A stretch of 64,000 nucleotides of DNA, from positions 186,001 through 250,000 of the forward strand of contig NOWV01000103.1 in NCBI GenBank assembly GCA_003344405.1, given 5' to 3'. The notes under the pieces are model-generated. The model made no database searches. It was not told the DNA's origin and saw only the letters and a program-made list of their open reading frames with translations. Below, piece by piece: positions 51,273-64,000 of this stretch. A program made the position numbers and the translations under genes. Position 1 is the first letter of the stretch, and every line of letters begins with the position of its first letter. Origin of the DNA: Trichoplax sp. H2 (taxonomy: Eukaryota > Placozoa > Uniplacotomia > Trichoplacea).

Positions 51273-54200
51273 TTACTCTTCTCGGTTTCCCACTAATCGT
51301 TGTACTCCGGTATCTCTTCTGGCTGGTGATCGCCTTTTAAATCCAACATCCATATTTAATTGGTTATCTTCTTGTCCAACTGATTGATCGCATACTCCCA
51401 TAAGTTTAACAATCATCACGGTGACGAGAATGCCACCGCTAATGCCCAATATAATGTAAAACATCACTTTTGCCATGGCTAAATCAGATGGACGATTAAT
51501 GGTAACATTGTAGATTTGATAGTAAATGAAAAGGAGCTGCAAGAGTAAATAATTTCCAATTTCAGCGACAACTTATTATTATTTAAGAATTAATTTTTGT
51601 GATTGTAATTTATATGAAATATCTTAATATCTATATTTTATGAGCTCTATTTTACAGATGTTAGAGCTTTTCACTATATCTAGATTGAATAAATCCTAGG
51701 TAACATGGTCGTTCGCTTATTTCAAATTACGATAAACGAATATCGTTGCTCAGGCAAGAATTTATAATATATTTTACTAGGCAATAAAATTTATTTTCTT
51801 AATTGCTAAAGCATTGCTAATAGATATTACTGTAATTGTGCTCCTCCTTTAATTAATTTCAAATTTTGAAATCAACATTATGGCTAAAATAACATCGATT
51901 GTACATCTGTGGCTGTATAAAATTAATATAGGTTATCCTTTATTCAATTTTTTCTGAATGATACGAGACTCTTTTAAATTCACTGTCGTAAATATATTTT
52001 AAATTTAATCCTTGAACGCCTTTGTAGTAGAATTTTTCGACTCATTATCATATTCAATTCTTGCAATATGTTTTCATATAATAGTATCACATATCTAATC
52101 CGTAAAACTTCGATAGCAGAAGTGCTTTTACTCTTTATCGTATTAATTCTTGTGATATATTTTTCATACAATGATGTCACATACTTAATTGGTTGATTCA
52201 AAAAAACCTCGATAGTAGAAATATTTCGCCTCTCTATCGTATTAAATTCTTGTGATATATTTTATATCATTATAATCAAATATTAGGTTCATCGTATATA
52301 TTGTTAAAGATATAACTTACGATAGCTAAAAGTGCAACTATGATAGAACCAGTGAGCCAGAAGATTAACATGCGAGGTCGGTTGTATTTGGCCATATTAC
52401 TTTCAATCCGTGTTCCCATACCTAAGGATGGAAATTATTCCTTAACTAGGATTTTACGTACATGAAGTACTTCTATTATTACGATCGCGTAATCCAGAAG
52501 TTTATCGACCAATATTTCTGCTCATAAAATTAAAATATGTTTTTTTATTTCGAATGCAGTGTGCTTACCGAAGACATAAGCTAGTGTCAATGACTGCAAA
52601 ATCAGCATGATGATTGACCAATCTTGTATTACCTTACCCATAGCAGTTAGAATATGATAGCCATTCTATTTTCGATCAAATAAACATGCAGCGGTTAACC
52701 ATTTATTATTGTGATATAGTTTGCCACAAATTAATTCCAGGTATGATTAATAATCCTACCTGAATTTCACAAAAAAGACTGAATCCTAAGACGACGTAAG
52801 ACAATATTAATCGAACTGGCCATTTATAGGCTCGCACTTTCTCCGGTAATTCGTCGTAAATGATAGAAGAAACAGTTTCCAATAGCATCGCCTAGAAAGA
52901 TTAATATTAGAAAAACATTTGATTGCGTTGTTGTGGATATCTACCTTATATGTGAATCTTTTGGGGTGACTTAATAGAGAAAATAGACAGTAGTTACAAT
53001 GTTGCAATTCAGTATGTTGGCGTCACTTAATATCATTGCATGCTATCTCTTGTTGAATATACTAACTAAAATGAATTGTTATCCAGGACTACCGCATATA
53101 TCATGCATTTTGGTAAATAATACATGGGTTTAAAGAGCATTTTCGGGTTATTATTATATGAAGCCAGTGACTGCTAAAATACCACCGCAGAGATTAGATT
53201 ACCATGTTAAAATAAATTTGTATTTTGAACGATCTGATGAAGTAAAATTCTTTTCAATAAAGCCTAATATATTAAGTACTGTAAAAAACAATAAATAAGC
53301 TACTAGATGAGCGTTTCACGATAGCTTGTAGAGAGTAAAATAATTCAAGATTATCATCAGAGTAAGCTATTACCAATCTTAAATATTCATTTGTCAGTTT
53401 AAAAGAACTGATAAATTCGTCATATCTAAAGATATTGGTGTATAACTAGCTGAAGAGTAAAGAACTCAAGTTCAGGTATAAGAAAGATTACTGTGGGTAC
53501 TGGAATAGAATATGCTTAACCATAATTTTAGAAAATTTTTGTCAATCTTCAATATCCGTTTATCATTTTTAAAGAGCTCTTAAACTTACCGTTCTAAAGG
53601 TATAAACGAACTATAATCTGCTGAATACTAAAAACTCAAATTCAGATATGAAAATGATTATCATAGATACTAGACTAGAATATCTTCATTTTATAAGAAT
53701 TATTAAACTAGCCATTCTAAGGATATAGGCATATTATAATCAATCGAATACTAAAGAATTCGAATTTAGATATAAGAATGTTTCGGGCACTATGGGTACT
53801 GGAATAAGATATATTATTCATAATTATAGGCTCTGGATTAGAATGCTACTTATAATTATAATTATCAAATTTCTTAAATTTTCAAGAGAATATTTGCGGC
53901 AAGCAAATATTCGAGCATTAAAAGAATCGATTCCTATCACAAAGAATTAAGTGTGATGCCACTAGTATGCTTAAGCATATCATTTTATCAATTTGAAATG
54001 TATGCCGTTGATAAAACTCTACCATTTGCTATATGTTTGGTAACATTGTATTAACAGTTAATAAATTATAGAAGCTACCTGAGTGCCAGCAGCAATTAGA
54101 ACAAATATAATATAATAAAATCCCAACCAATGAACCATTTCAGGAATAAAATTGGTAAAGATGGGTAGGATTATAAATAGCAAACCAATACCTAATAGTT

Positions 54201-57200
54201 ATACAGGATAAGATAATATTATTATTTTCACTTTTAGTATAGACAGTCATATTAGAAATTACATTATGCCTGAATGTAGGACATGAACTACGGTGTAATA
54301 CAAATAAAGTTTATAGATAGCTATGAAAAACTGTCACGGATATTGTGTAACTAATGTACATTGGCGATACAACTTTGGATAAATTAAAGACATACATCCA
54401 GGATGACGATGGTTTACCTTGATCCAGGTTTTGTAGCACAAATTTCAGTTGATTAGTCTGCTTGCCAATAAAGCCAACGTAAGCAAATATACAATAAGCC
54501 ACAAAAAATTGAAAAAATGCCACAATAGCGACTGTAATTAATGCGCTCCTAATTTTTGATAGATTAAAAAATAAATAAATATTCAGCTAAAAACATATCC
54601 ATGATAGATTAACACGTTTAATAGTAGTGAATTGTGGTAAAGCGAATATTTTTATACCAAAACGGATTAGTATTGGCTTTATTTCGATAGCCAAAATGGG
54701 CATAAGTACCATAGCCCACCGATAAAGTCCATATTGCATGAAGTCCAGCAATAGCCCATGTACTAGGCTGGAGCAAGTAGCTATAATGAGGTGTTACCAA
54801 ATATAAAATACCATCTCTTGCTCCATCTAAATCTTGAATGACGATAATCATCATGATGATAAATGCAAATGATAGAATGACAAGGAGGAAACCAAACTAA
54901 TTTAGAAGATTTGATAAAGATAAGAAATGAACTTTATGATATGTTGGGTAGCAGAAAAAGAAGTTAGTGAAAGGTCAATATCTTCAACTATATTATTACA
55001 TTACTTTTATAGTACAGATTTAATAGAGATAGAAATAGATGTAATGAAACGAATATCTTATTTTATTATTACTATCAAATTATCCGTAACAGTTTTTAGC
55101 TCCATAAATTGAAGGTAACTAAAATTGACCCATATTGACAGCAAAGTTAGACAGAATTATCCTTATTAAATTCAATTTAATGCAAATACTCGTACAGGAC
55201 ATAGGTGTATACTTGTAAATTGCAAAATATCAATAGTTTAATAGAAACTACGACTGTATAGCATTGGATTACTGTACTAATAGATATTTAGGTAGAGTCT
55301 ATAAGTGGGCGATTGTGCTTTAGAGAGTACTATTAGGAACAATGAGGGAAATAATTAATCTTATAATATGGAAATAGCTTATAGAACATACAAATCGCAA
55401 AGATCTCAGGCCAACTAACATGATTACAAATGTAATCAACCACGCGATCAATGAGCAGGCCACTAGCGATGGAATTAATGAGCCAAGTTGATTAGGAGCA
55501 GGAGTACCTTCGAAGGCATAATTTCTTAAAAATATGCAAATAATAGACCAGAGCAACGAATTAGAATATGGTGTGTAGATTTTACTAGTAAAACCTAAAG
55601 AACTGTTACGATGATGATGAAATAGATCAGACACTGAATATTCGAAAGTGACAAGATACAAGGTTCGTCAAATAGAGATATAGCGTCTACATAGCACGCT
55701 GTAGCTCTCAAGTAAAAGGGTTGCTATAGTAGATATATGATTGGCAGGTATTTGAAAGTGATATGCTATCGGAAAAGGCGAATAATGCAGCCTAGAGACC
55801 ATAATGAACCCGTGAGTAACAGGTATTCAAAGATGATCCGATAGCATAAATAGAAGGATCTCTCCAAGGCATAGCTTTCAGATTTACAGAAATATTAGAC
55901 ATGTGAACAACAGGTATTTGAAGGTAATGATCATAAGATTATCTCTCAGTAAATTTTTTTTAATTATAAACATCTGCGAAAAATTTATACAATCGAGATA
56001 GAAAGAATACTAAACGTTCTATCCTAGCATTCAATTTTAATACCATGCTGTTTCTTACCTGAAAAATTCAGCTTCTGCTAAATTGGACATCAAACCTTTG
56101 TACTGAGGGCATGGTATTAATGGTGTTACTGGAGTAGTTGTGATGTTGGATAAATTACCTACAGGTGTTGAATTCATCACTGTCGCTGCTTGTGTTGTAG
56201 GTAGAGTAGTTGGTAGCATGGTCATAGAAACGTTGCTTGGTAGAGTTGCATTGGGTAGACAGGAAAAATTGTACGATACTGTACAATTTGGTGAATTCCA
56301 AGTATTGTTACATGTTGAAATATTAAAGGTATTAGCATTGACTAAATAGAAGTAATAAAGGGCATAGGACATATTTGCGAAATAATATGCCATGGTAAAT
56401 AAGCCAAATAAGCAATATAAAAATCCAAGACCTAGATATGATTTCAATGTAGAGAAACATGTTAAGAGAATTTGCTTTTACCTACTAATAACATTACGAT
56501 ATCATTAGTATACATCTAGTTTGAAATATTGGTTATTTGTTTAAAATCATATTGACGCCCATAATACTTAGAAACTATATTATGCTTGAATATAGTATTT
56601 AATATTAGCTTAAGTGTAAGATTACACTAATCTTTTACGCTAATGAATCATGGTATGGCTTCAGTTAGGCCCATCTACGCTGAATTATTTAGTGATTAAT
56701 GGATATTACCCTAGGTATAACATTTGAAGAATGAGTAAATCATAACCTACTTCTATTAGCTTTTAAGGCTGAGTATGTATTAATAAAATGTTGATATTAG
56801 CTCGGTATAATACTAACAATTTATAATTTCTTCTGATGCTGGCCAATTTTCTAAAGTATCGATCTTAATTTAAGCAATATTATACTGCTATAATATTTAA
56901 TATTGATAAATTATCATATTTGGCGTCAATTCGTGGTTTAAAATGCTATACCATTAACTTGCCAAAAAATAATTGAGTCAAATTTTGACACTATGATAGG
57001 CACTTTCTAGCCATTTATTAATTTTTGGCGATACCTTTCATCGGTGGTAATAACTTATTCCAAGCTTGTAATGGTCCTAGCTTGGTGATTTGCCCAATTA
57101 ATGTTTCCAGATAAACTGAAAATACACCTAGAATGATCATTGCTAGGAAATATGGGATAAAGAAAGCACCTGCAAAATGTAGAGTTTGTAAAAGGCATTT

Positions 57201-57495
57201 AAGATGCTTTTAAAATACTTATAATGCAGAAATAAATAGTAAATATGAACAAATATCATCAAGAAATAGCTGTACTTAAGATTAACAATCATACAGTAAA
57301 ATTAAATACAAGTTGCTAAGACAGTGGAACTCTAATTAATTCTGTATGAAAAATGCAGTAGTGATTACCTCCTCCATAATACATGCAGTAATGAGGAAAT
57401 CGTAGCATAGTATCTATATTAACGGCAAAAGTGACTATCGCCATCTGATAGCCTGCTCGAAATCCAAACGATTGTCCTCTTGTATTTTCATCCAT
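51273..57495 (-). CDS. SLC6-family transporter, divergent
   Basis: SLC6 proteins are Na+-coupled carriers for neurotransmitters, amino acids and osmolytes, with 12 helices. Exons on the minus strand: 57513-57369, 57169-57035, 56431-56059, 55584-55392, 54896-54658, 54548-54418, 54191-54079, 52891-52760, 52665-52569, 52421-52321, 51536-51273; all phases fit. From Met at 57495 the protein has 634 residues, a usual length. Evidence: TM1 with LRFPHYCMYYGGGAFFIPYF, the YLETLIGQ of TM2, the extracellular loop with CNNTWNSPNC and many N-glycosylation sequons, AEAEFF, TM6-like GLHAIWTLSVGYGTYAHFGY with RNKANTNPF, and TM8 ending LIAAGTQAM. Odd: canonical NxWRFPY of TM1 reads DTMLRFPH, and the usual LDSQF of TM8 is AAGTQA, so ion and substrate sites are altered. 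A 5' non-coding exon may lie further upstream. Substrate unknown. Convergent with CNTLN, 220 bases apart. Confidence 0.85.
52005..52280. repeat. Three diverged tandem units in SLC6 intron
   Basis: Units of about 90-100 bases start near 52010, 52105 and 52205. Each has a GATAGCAGAA or similar motif (TGTAGTAGAAT, GATAGCAGAAG, GATAGTAGAAA), a core like CTCTTTATCGTATTAATTC and TTGTGATATATTTT, and the word CACATACTTAATTGG or CACATATCTAATCCG in the first two. They look like an old minisatellite. Confidence 0.65.
53385..53835. repeat. Three diverged tandem units of about 145 bp in SLC6 intron
   Basis: Units start near 53399, 53560 and 53700. Each contains a TCTAAAGATATTGGTGTATA-type phrase, a GAATACTAAAGAATTCGAAT-type phrase (AGAGTAAAGAACTCAAGT, GAATACTAAAAACTCAAA) and GGGTACTGGAATAGAATAT-type end. 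Divergence is roughly a fifth to a quarter by eye. The block sits in the 1.2-kb intron between the TM8 and TM9 exons. Confidence 0.65.
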
Positions 57496-57513
57496 GTTAT
57501 ACTGTCTTTGATC

Positions 57514-60500
57514 CTAAAAGACGAGTAAATTAGATCAGGAACGATTGGTATTATTCTGGCTAAAGGAGCATAGGGCAGGATAGCTATAAATTAAATCGTC
57601 TGAATACCGTAACTTAGTTACTGATTATATATTACTATTAACTTGCAGTTAAGTTACTATCTTTCATGACAACCTAAACTGGTCGTAGAATAACTGTAGA
57701 TTTTATTGCAATAATACCTTATACCGTAGCTATCTTTCTTTATTGATGGCAAATTAAATTAGTTAAATAATATGGAATAGCTAGAGATTCTATTTCATCA
57801 ATATTTTGTAGTGATGGATCTTTATCGTATAACAAATGTTACGACTGTATTGGTAAACTTTTCCATCTTGAAATGCTAAAAGTTAATCTGTGGTCAGGAT
57901 TTTAATTTAGTCAAGCATATACGAGTAATGTAGCAAAAACACTGCTATCAGAGATGTAAGATAATTTTTAAAATATATGAAATTAACATAGAATGATAAA
58001 TGAACACGCTATCTCGATTTATCATGATTTAAGCTGATCAAGCTGATTTCTCTTACTGAATGGTAAAACTTCTTGAAAATGGAAGGTTAGGCAAACCTTT
58101 AACTATACTGTAAAAGTGAGTTAGATTAGATTAAAGTGCAATCTTTGCTTAAAACTATGGCTGTATAATATAGTATAGTTCGCCAACTAAGCAGAAATTT
58201 AGATATTTTGTTTTACTAAAAAGTATGAAAGGTTGGGATACAAGGGAAAAATTTCGATCAAATGGGAATAAAGTTAGGATAGAAGAATAAGGAGAAGATT
58301 GCAATAGCAATTGTAACTATAGTTTTTCCTTCCATTTACTTTCCCTTGATTGCTATTTAAATAAATTAAATGAAATCAATAAAGCTTAGATAGGTACAAT
58401 AGATATTCTTATTCGATTTAAGGGATAAAATCTTGATCTTATTGATGTACCGTAATTAAAGAAAACTAAGTAAGATTCCTGTGAAAATGAAGCCCTACGG
58501 TAGTATTTTACGATATCTGGTATATAATTTTAAAATGATAAAAAAATGAACAAGTGTATGGGAAAGTAAATTTAGTAAGCCTTAATCATTTCTGGCTAAG
58601 AGTGTTCGCTTATTTGAGCCTTTAGCAGATGGAAATACTTAATAAGAAATAAATTGATAGCGGAATTCCGTTTTATCTAATAGATTCGTAAAGATGATGA
58701 GGAAAGGAAAATAAATTGCCAAGCCGCATTGATTCTAAAGGAAAGAGTTATCTTCTATGATGTATAATGGATAAATATAGTTATTAAGAAATCATTACAA
58801 CAGATTTCCGCCAAATTTATTATAAAAATGAAAGGGAAGAGGATGTCAACTGGATAGAAATCATGTTGATTCTAAGTAAGATTCCTATTTTTTTAATTAA
58901 GAAATGAGTGAAATGATGGCTAAAAGTTAAGAGGAGAATAATTTTAGTAAAATTATTATTCCTTTATCTTATAGTCTCATCTTAAGTCATAAATTAGATA
59001 AAAGCTCTCGTTAAGAGTTAAGTGAGCATTTCATTTTCTTTGATCACTTAATAGGCAATAAATACTATTAAGCGGTGTAATACGGCAGACTATATCTTAT
59101 TCTCTATTAGTTTACTAACTCACAATAAAGTTAGACCTACGAAAACTAAAGATAAAAATCTGCTTTATTACAATATTTAAAAAAGTCCGTGTAAGCTAGT
59201 CTATATTAGCAAAACAGTAAAACACGCGATACTATCTCTAAACTTCTACGATTTCTATCTCTTAATCAAATCAACATAGAAAGTGTATTAGGGTGAAGGA
59301 AATTGAATAAAATCATATTTATTCTGCGGTAAGGGTCCCTTTTAATCATAGAACAGGCGAAAAAATGGATGGAAAAGAGCTCCATAAAGAAATTTTGTAG
59401 CATCAATTATAAGAAGGGTTTGGAAGAAAACGTAAATTGGACTGAAATAGACGAAAAAGTTATAAAAAATAATCCTACGACATAACTCTGTTCTATTTTC
59501 TGTCAAGAAGTCAAAGAAGAAAAATAATTCCGGCTAAAATCATATTTATTGGAGATGAAAAATCTCAGTTTATTAGTCTATAACTATGCCTTATAAATTC
59601 AAGGACGATAAATTTAGTTTATATTTTAGAAGTATCTATCTTCAATATCTTACGGTATAAAATCAGGGAGTATACGGAAAAATGTTGGAAATTGAATCTC
59701 AAATGGATTAAAAATTATCCGTTAAGTAATATCGTAATATAACGCAAAGATCTCGACGGTTTAATGGCTTATAATAATTAAAATGATTAGAAACTTGATG
59801 ATAGATTGTTTTGGATATCGCTTATTGGATATAATCGTTAAATTATTCTCTTCCTTTTTCATAACTCAAGACAATATTCCGATGCCGACTAAATTAGCTC
59901 TACATTTACCTTAAATAAAAAGATTGGCCAAAAATAAACAGCTACAAAATGAAAAATATGTCAATAAATTTAATAGTTACTACTACTGAGATTCTACATC
60001 ATTTATCCTTTTATCACCTATTAGTAATTACAGATTTTAATTTTTTCTAAATCGGCAGATTAGAAAAATGATCGGATAACCTAGAAGCAAAATTTGAGGC
60101 AAAAATTGATCGCTAATTGTAGTAGAATTGGTTAATTAATAAAGGATAGCAATTAAAAAGTGCCAATTTACTCTAAATGGACAGGTTAAAGAAACTGGTA
60201 ATAAGGTAGAATTTGAGCGACTTGAAGCAAGATTCGTCGCTATCAATAGAAAAATGCAAATAATATAGAGTAAAGAGAGGATCAACTATTGAAAAAGGTC
60301 TTTAATTAATATGTCTAGGAGCTACTAGGAACACATTACTAATCTTTTACGGAAATCTTTTATGAAAGTGCCTGTATGCTTTACAAGTCTTTATACCGCA
60401 GTCAATGGGTAGATTAATCTTGCTCCACAGTTGAGTTTCTTCATGGAACATGGATGGGAATTCAAGGTTATAAATGATAAAGTGCGAATTACATCAACTA

Positions 60501-60780
60501 AGGGACAACTAACTATGGCAGAAGAAATTATCTAACAGACTTTAGAATAATTTAAGTGTCTGTAGTGCTTTACCAGTCTGTAGATGTTCAATATAAGTTG
60601 TTTAAAATGATCAGATAATCCAGGAGTAGAGTTTCTAGGAGTAATTTTGATATCAGTATGCAAATAATGTCGGCTAAAATGACAATAATTTCCGGTGAAG
60701 TGGCCAGTAAACGAGTTTGAAAATTTTTAGACGAAAGAAAAACCTTCCCTAGAATATTTGCTTTCAAAAGTGATCCAACA
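57514..60780. other. Non-coding region upstream of SLC6 gene
   Basis: Frames in this part are closed by frequent stops and I find no splice-bounded exon with a recognisable family. Phrases such as TCATATTTATT, TAAAATTATTATT and GGCTAAAATCATATTTATTG recur loosely, so diverged repeats are likely, but I could not define a unit. It may hold the transporter's promoter or an untranslated first exon. Confidence 0.5.
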
Positions 60781-60789
60781 TTGAATCCG

Positions 60790-61018
60790 TTGTAGTAGAC
60801 ATAAATCAGTTTTTAGAGTCTTTCTTTGTAGATTCAAATGCTATATGAATATTGTAATAGTACAGTAGAAATGGATGATATAAAGATAACACTAAACTAG
60901 CATTTGAACTAATTTACAGTAAGACATAAAATCAGCTTTTTAGAATCCTTCTTTCTGGATTGGAATGGTATACAGATATTGTAATAATACAGTAGAAATG
61001 TATAATGTAAAGGCCCTA
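60790..61018. repeat. Two diverged tandem units of about 100-125 bp
   Basis: The units at about 60794-60885 and 60918-61016 share GACATAAATCAG/GACATAAAATCAG, TTTAGAGTC/TTTAGAATC with TTTCTTTGTAGATT/CTTTCTGGATT, and ATTGTAATAGTACAGTAGAA/ATTGTAATAATACAGTAGAA. No coding signal. Confidence 0.75.
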
Positions 61019-61266
61019 TTAAGGATTCATTATCTCGATGGTAGTAAATGGGAATAAAACCTACTGATCTATTCTATCAAAGCCATTAGTTAGGATATTC
61101 AAAAATTTTTAATTTAGAAATGCAAACCCTTATCCTGTTATTGATCTTTAAAAAATTAATAATAAAATAAGTTAAGCGTGGGTATCAAGGTGTAAGATCT
61201 TGATTAATATTTGCCCTTAAATTGAGAATACTGTAAAATTACCGCACCATACCATACCATTTGAAT

Positions 61267-61905
61267 TAGACATTATGAAGATCTACATAGGCACTTTTCA
61301 TCATAGATAGCAATAAATACATTTATTTGATGTGGGATATGAGGTCTTGTAAAATTCGTTCAGTCAATATACCGAGAAATTTTTAATGCGAAAATAAATT
61401 ATTCATTGCGATATTTATTCACTGGTGTTGTAAATCAATGCTAAGTAAGGTATAGAAGCAAAAATCGAGATTTTTAAAGTCTACATAGAAATATTATAGA
61501 AATAAAATAGAAATAATCGAGTTGGATCGATATCACCCAGGATTTATCATTATTGGTTAGCATAGTATCAGAAATTAATTGAATACTATGTAGATCTACA
61601 TAGGGACTTAACATATATACCGGTATCTATCATCATGAATAGCAATAAATACAATCATTTGATGTAGAGCCAAGATGAGTTCTCGTAAAAATTTATTCAG
61701 TCAATATACCGAAAATTTTTTAGGGCAGAAATAAATCATTCATTTGAATATTGATCTATAGGAGGTAAAATCATTGCTATGTACGGTATAGAAACAAGAG
61801 CCGCCACTTTAAAAATTCTGGATAGAAATATTACATGATTAAAAAATAGTCGAGGTGGGTTAATATCATCCAGATTTTATCATTATTGATAGCAATCAAT
61901 GCAAA
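61267..61905. repeat. Two diverged tandem units of about 300 bp
   Basis: Units about 61267-61575 and 61578-61905 share GATCTACATAGG, AGCAATAAATACA, TTCAGTCAATATACCG, GGTATAGAA and TTTATCATTATTG phrases in the same order. The second unit has an insertion near its start (ATATATACCGGTATC). They extend the pattern of tandem repeats in this region. Confidence 0.8.
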
Positions 61906-62689
61906 TAGTTTGGCTAAAAAGTGATTGGCTAATTAGTCAAGGAATTCTCAATATGGGAATGAAATTAATCGACAATAATCTTTAAGAATCAATAAAATGA
62001 TAACTGGAAATAAAGTAGGTACGGTTATATCTGGAGGAGAAGATTACGTCGAATTTTTTTCTCTATCAAGAATGATATAGATGATTGCAGAATAAATCAT
62101 ATTGATATCACAATCAAGAGGACTAGTTGAGTATGATGTTGAAATATTATCGTTGGCCGAGTAGAACTTTTAAATTAAATAAACGATCGATGCACTTACC
62201 TTCTTTCTCAAATAAAATCAAGTTGAAGAGCTTCTCTACAGAATAATTGGCAACGAATTGTAGAAGGAAAGGTGGCCAAAATGGGGCTTTCGACCAGCGT
62301 CGTAATCAATCAAAGATGTTGATCGATTAAAATGATATAGGATAATATAGTCAAGTTGATTAATAAAGAACGATATTGATTAGGAGGGAGGGGTGGATTA
62401 GAATTAATTTTATTTGGTAAATTACATGTCTTTCTTCTATTTAAAATTATACTTTTGTTATGATAGCCAAGCCTAACTTTGCGATATAGACATGAACAAT
62501 AACGGGATAAAGACAAGGAAGTCGTGATGGATAAAAAGAGAATGTCAACGATTGTAAAGGGTTGACAGGGTTGGAACCCCTCTAGATTACGTTATCATCA
62601 ACATTGATGATATGATTGAAAATGAAAATGACTTTGCCGAATTCAATACTAGTCAAGTAAACAATCATTAAGCAAATAACAACATCAAC
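61906..62689. other. Non-coding stretch between repeat arrays
   Basis: No splice-bounded coding exon is seen. The minus-strand open frame 62310-62516 has no family features and is probably chance. Confidence 0.5.
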
Positions 62690-63500
62690 AAAAATAACAA
62701 TTCAACGATATCGATTCATGTAGTAAATTTTTCTTATCTTCCAGTTTTGATGGCGATAAGAGCATTGTATTTCAAATATCTTGATTGCTATAATGTTATC
62801 TACTGTAGTATAGATGATATCCTCTACTATGGATAACAATCAAATAATATCATCTCGATATAATTTCGTTTTCTTATCTATTGAGACAAAGATAAGAGAA
62901 TCATTTTTATGCAGTTTAGATGTGATGTTATCTTTGGGCGATAATCTACTCCATTATCAATAATAATTTGGCAATATCATTTTCCTTTTCTGTTTTTATG
63001 AGAATGTGAGAATGATTTTATACTCGTATCTTGAATGCTATCATGTTATCTAGTGCAGCTAGGTTGAATGATGTGCTTAAGAACAAAAATTAAACAATAT
63101 CATTCATGTAACTTCATTTCCCTTTAATAACGAGGAAAGAATGATTTTCGCAGATTCTTGTATTGATTACGATAGTGTTATCATATAGGAGTGATATCCT
63201 AAATCATGAAGAACAGAAATCAAACAAAATTTTTTCATGAATTTTCAATTTTACTTACATCCTGATAACGAAATGATTATTACTTTATTTTTATACTTTT
63301 AGTTAAGACAATACTATCTAGTAGAAATATCTACTTATTCCTTACATACGATCGAGTAGAAATTTCAATTTTCTTTACATTCTGATAGCGATGTGATTAT
63401 TTATTTTCTATACTTTTAGTTGAGACAATGTTATCTAGCAAAAACGACTAGATAATATCTTTCCATACAGTTTTCATTTTTTCTAATGTACTTATTCTGT
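62690..63500. repeat. Degenerate tandem repeat array, units of about 120-160 bp
   Basis: Phrases of the form TCAAACAATATCATTCATGT, TTTTCTTATC, GATGGCGATAAGAG / AATGTGAGAATGATTTT, ATCTTGATTGCTATAATGTT and ATCTAGTGCAG recur in order at about 62700, 62835, 62960, 63090, 63225 and 63370. Later units are most degraded. The array looks like an ageing satellite or minisatellite. It continues weakly to about 63840 (TTATCTAGTAAGAATGATT). Confidence 0.65.
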
Positions 63501-64000
63501 TAGAATTTCAATAACAATAAGGAAATCGTTTTGCGTATTTTGATTAAAAGACAATCTAGCAGCAATGATTCAATCACAAATAAAGGTATCCATCGATATT
63601 GAAATCATGTAGATAGAAATGGTTAACAAAATGGACTTATTTTTATGATTTTTCATTTAACTCTTAGCTATTTACTAGTAATAAGGTAATAACCTGAAAT
63701 GTGAACTACATTGATAAGATGGATGGATACTGGAATCAATCCAAAATTAAACATCTACGATAACAAATATATTTTATGATTTTTCCTAATTCATTCACAA
63801 TATTATCTAGTAAGAATGATTTATTTAGCGATGAATAACGTCGGTGAGATATAGGAGTATTTAAGTCAATGTAAAATAAAGAATTAATTAAATTTTATTG
63901 ATCCTGTTATATTAATCCTAGGAAACTTTGGCATCATACTATGCATAGATTTGCGATATTCATAGCGCCTATGTTGAAATAGGAAGGAAGTTATGTCATT
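63501..64000. other. Non-coding end of window
   Basis: AT-rich sequence with faint echoes of the preceding repeat array. No gene, RNA or transposon signature is visible up to the window edge. Confidence 0.5.

Noticed and set aside
1-64000. tRNA, rRNA, CRISPR array, intact transposon or prokaryotic defence system.
   Set aside because: No B-box like GGTTCGAATCC context with cloverleaf, no regularly spaced short repeats, no transposase or reverse transcriptase frames were seen on either strand.

Overview
The window is eukaryotic nuclear DNA from an AT-rich, intron-dense animal genome. I recognise eight genes, seven of them split by many short GT-AG introns. Intron placement and protein sequence are close to vertebrate orthologues (nicalin, MYBBP1A, CK1-gamma, centlein). 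The compact gene spacing, the low GC content and this set of animal genes would fit an early-branching metazoan such as a placozoan. That is an inference; no species-diagnostic sequence was found. Bacterial features such as operons, ribosome binding sites or CRISPR arrays are absent, and I did not find a convincing tRNA or rRNA gene.

Layout: nicalin (minus, 256-4271, 14 or 15 exons); a repeat-rich spacer (4.3-5.5 kb); RIIAD1-like small gene (minus, 6273-7845, 4 exons); a spacer with an assembly gap and a duplicated 221-bp block (7.8-10.4 kb); NAGLU (minus, 10457-12730, intronless); a divergent promoter region (12.7-13.6 kb); MYBBP1A/Pol5-like (plus, 13649-22538, about 38 exons); NDUFA13 (minus, 23662-24882, 3 exons); a second divergent spacer (24.9-27.4 kb); casein kinase I gamma (plus, 27489-37236, 11 exons, with a duplicated block around a second gap in intron 3); CNTLN/centlein (plus, 39438-51052, 33 exons); a divergent SLC6-type transporter (minus, 51273-57495, 11 exons), convergent with CNTLN; then 6.5 kb of non-coding DNA with diverged tandem repeats to the end.

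The genes are unrelated housekeeping and signalling functions: ER multipass-protein biogenesis (nicalin), PKA docking (RIIAD1), lysosomal heparan sulfate breakdown (NAGLU), nucleolar and transcription regulation (MYBBP1A), respiratory complex I (NDUFA13), membrane-tethered Wnt-pathway kinase (CK1-gamma), centriole cohesion (centlein) and solute transport (SLC6). They do not form a functional cluster. The most striking unexplained signal is a short palindromic word built from CAGTA/TACTG, which occurs in dense clusters next to several gene starts. Exon coordinates were read by eye from splice consensus, frame continuity and similarity recalled from known families; they need transcript support.
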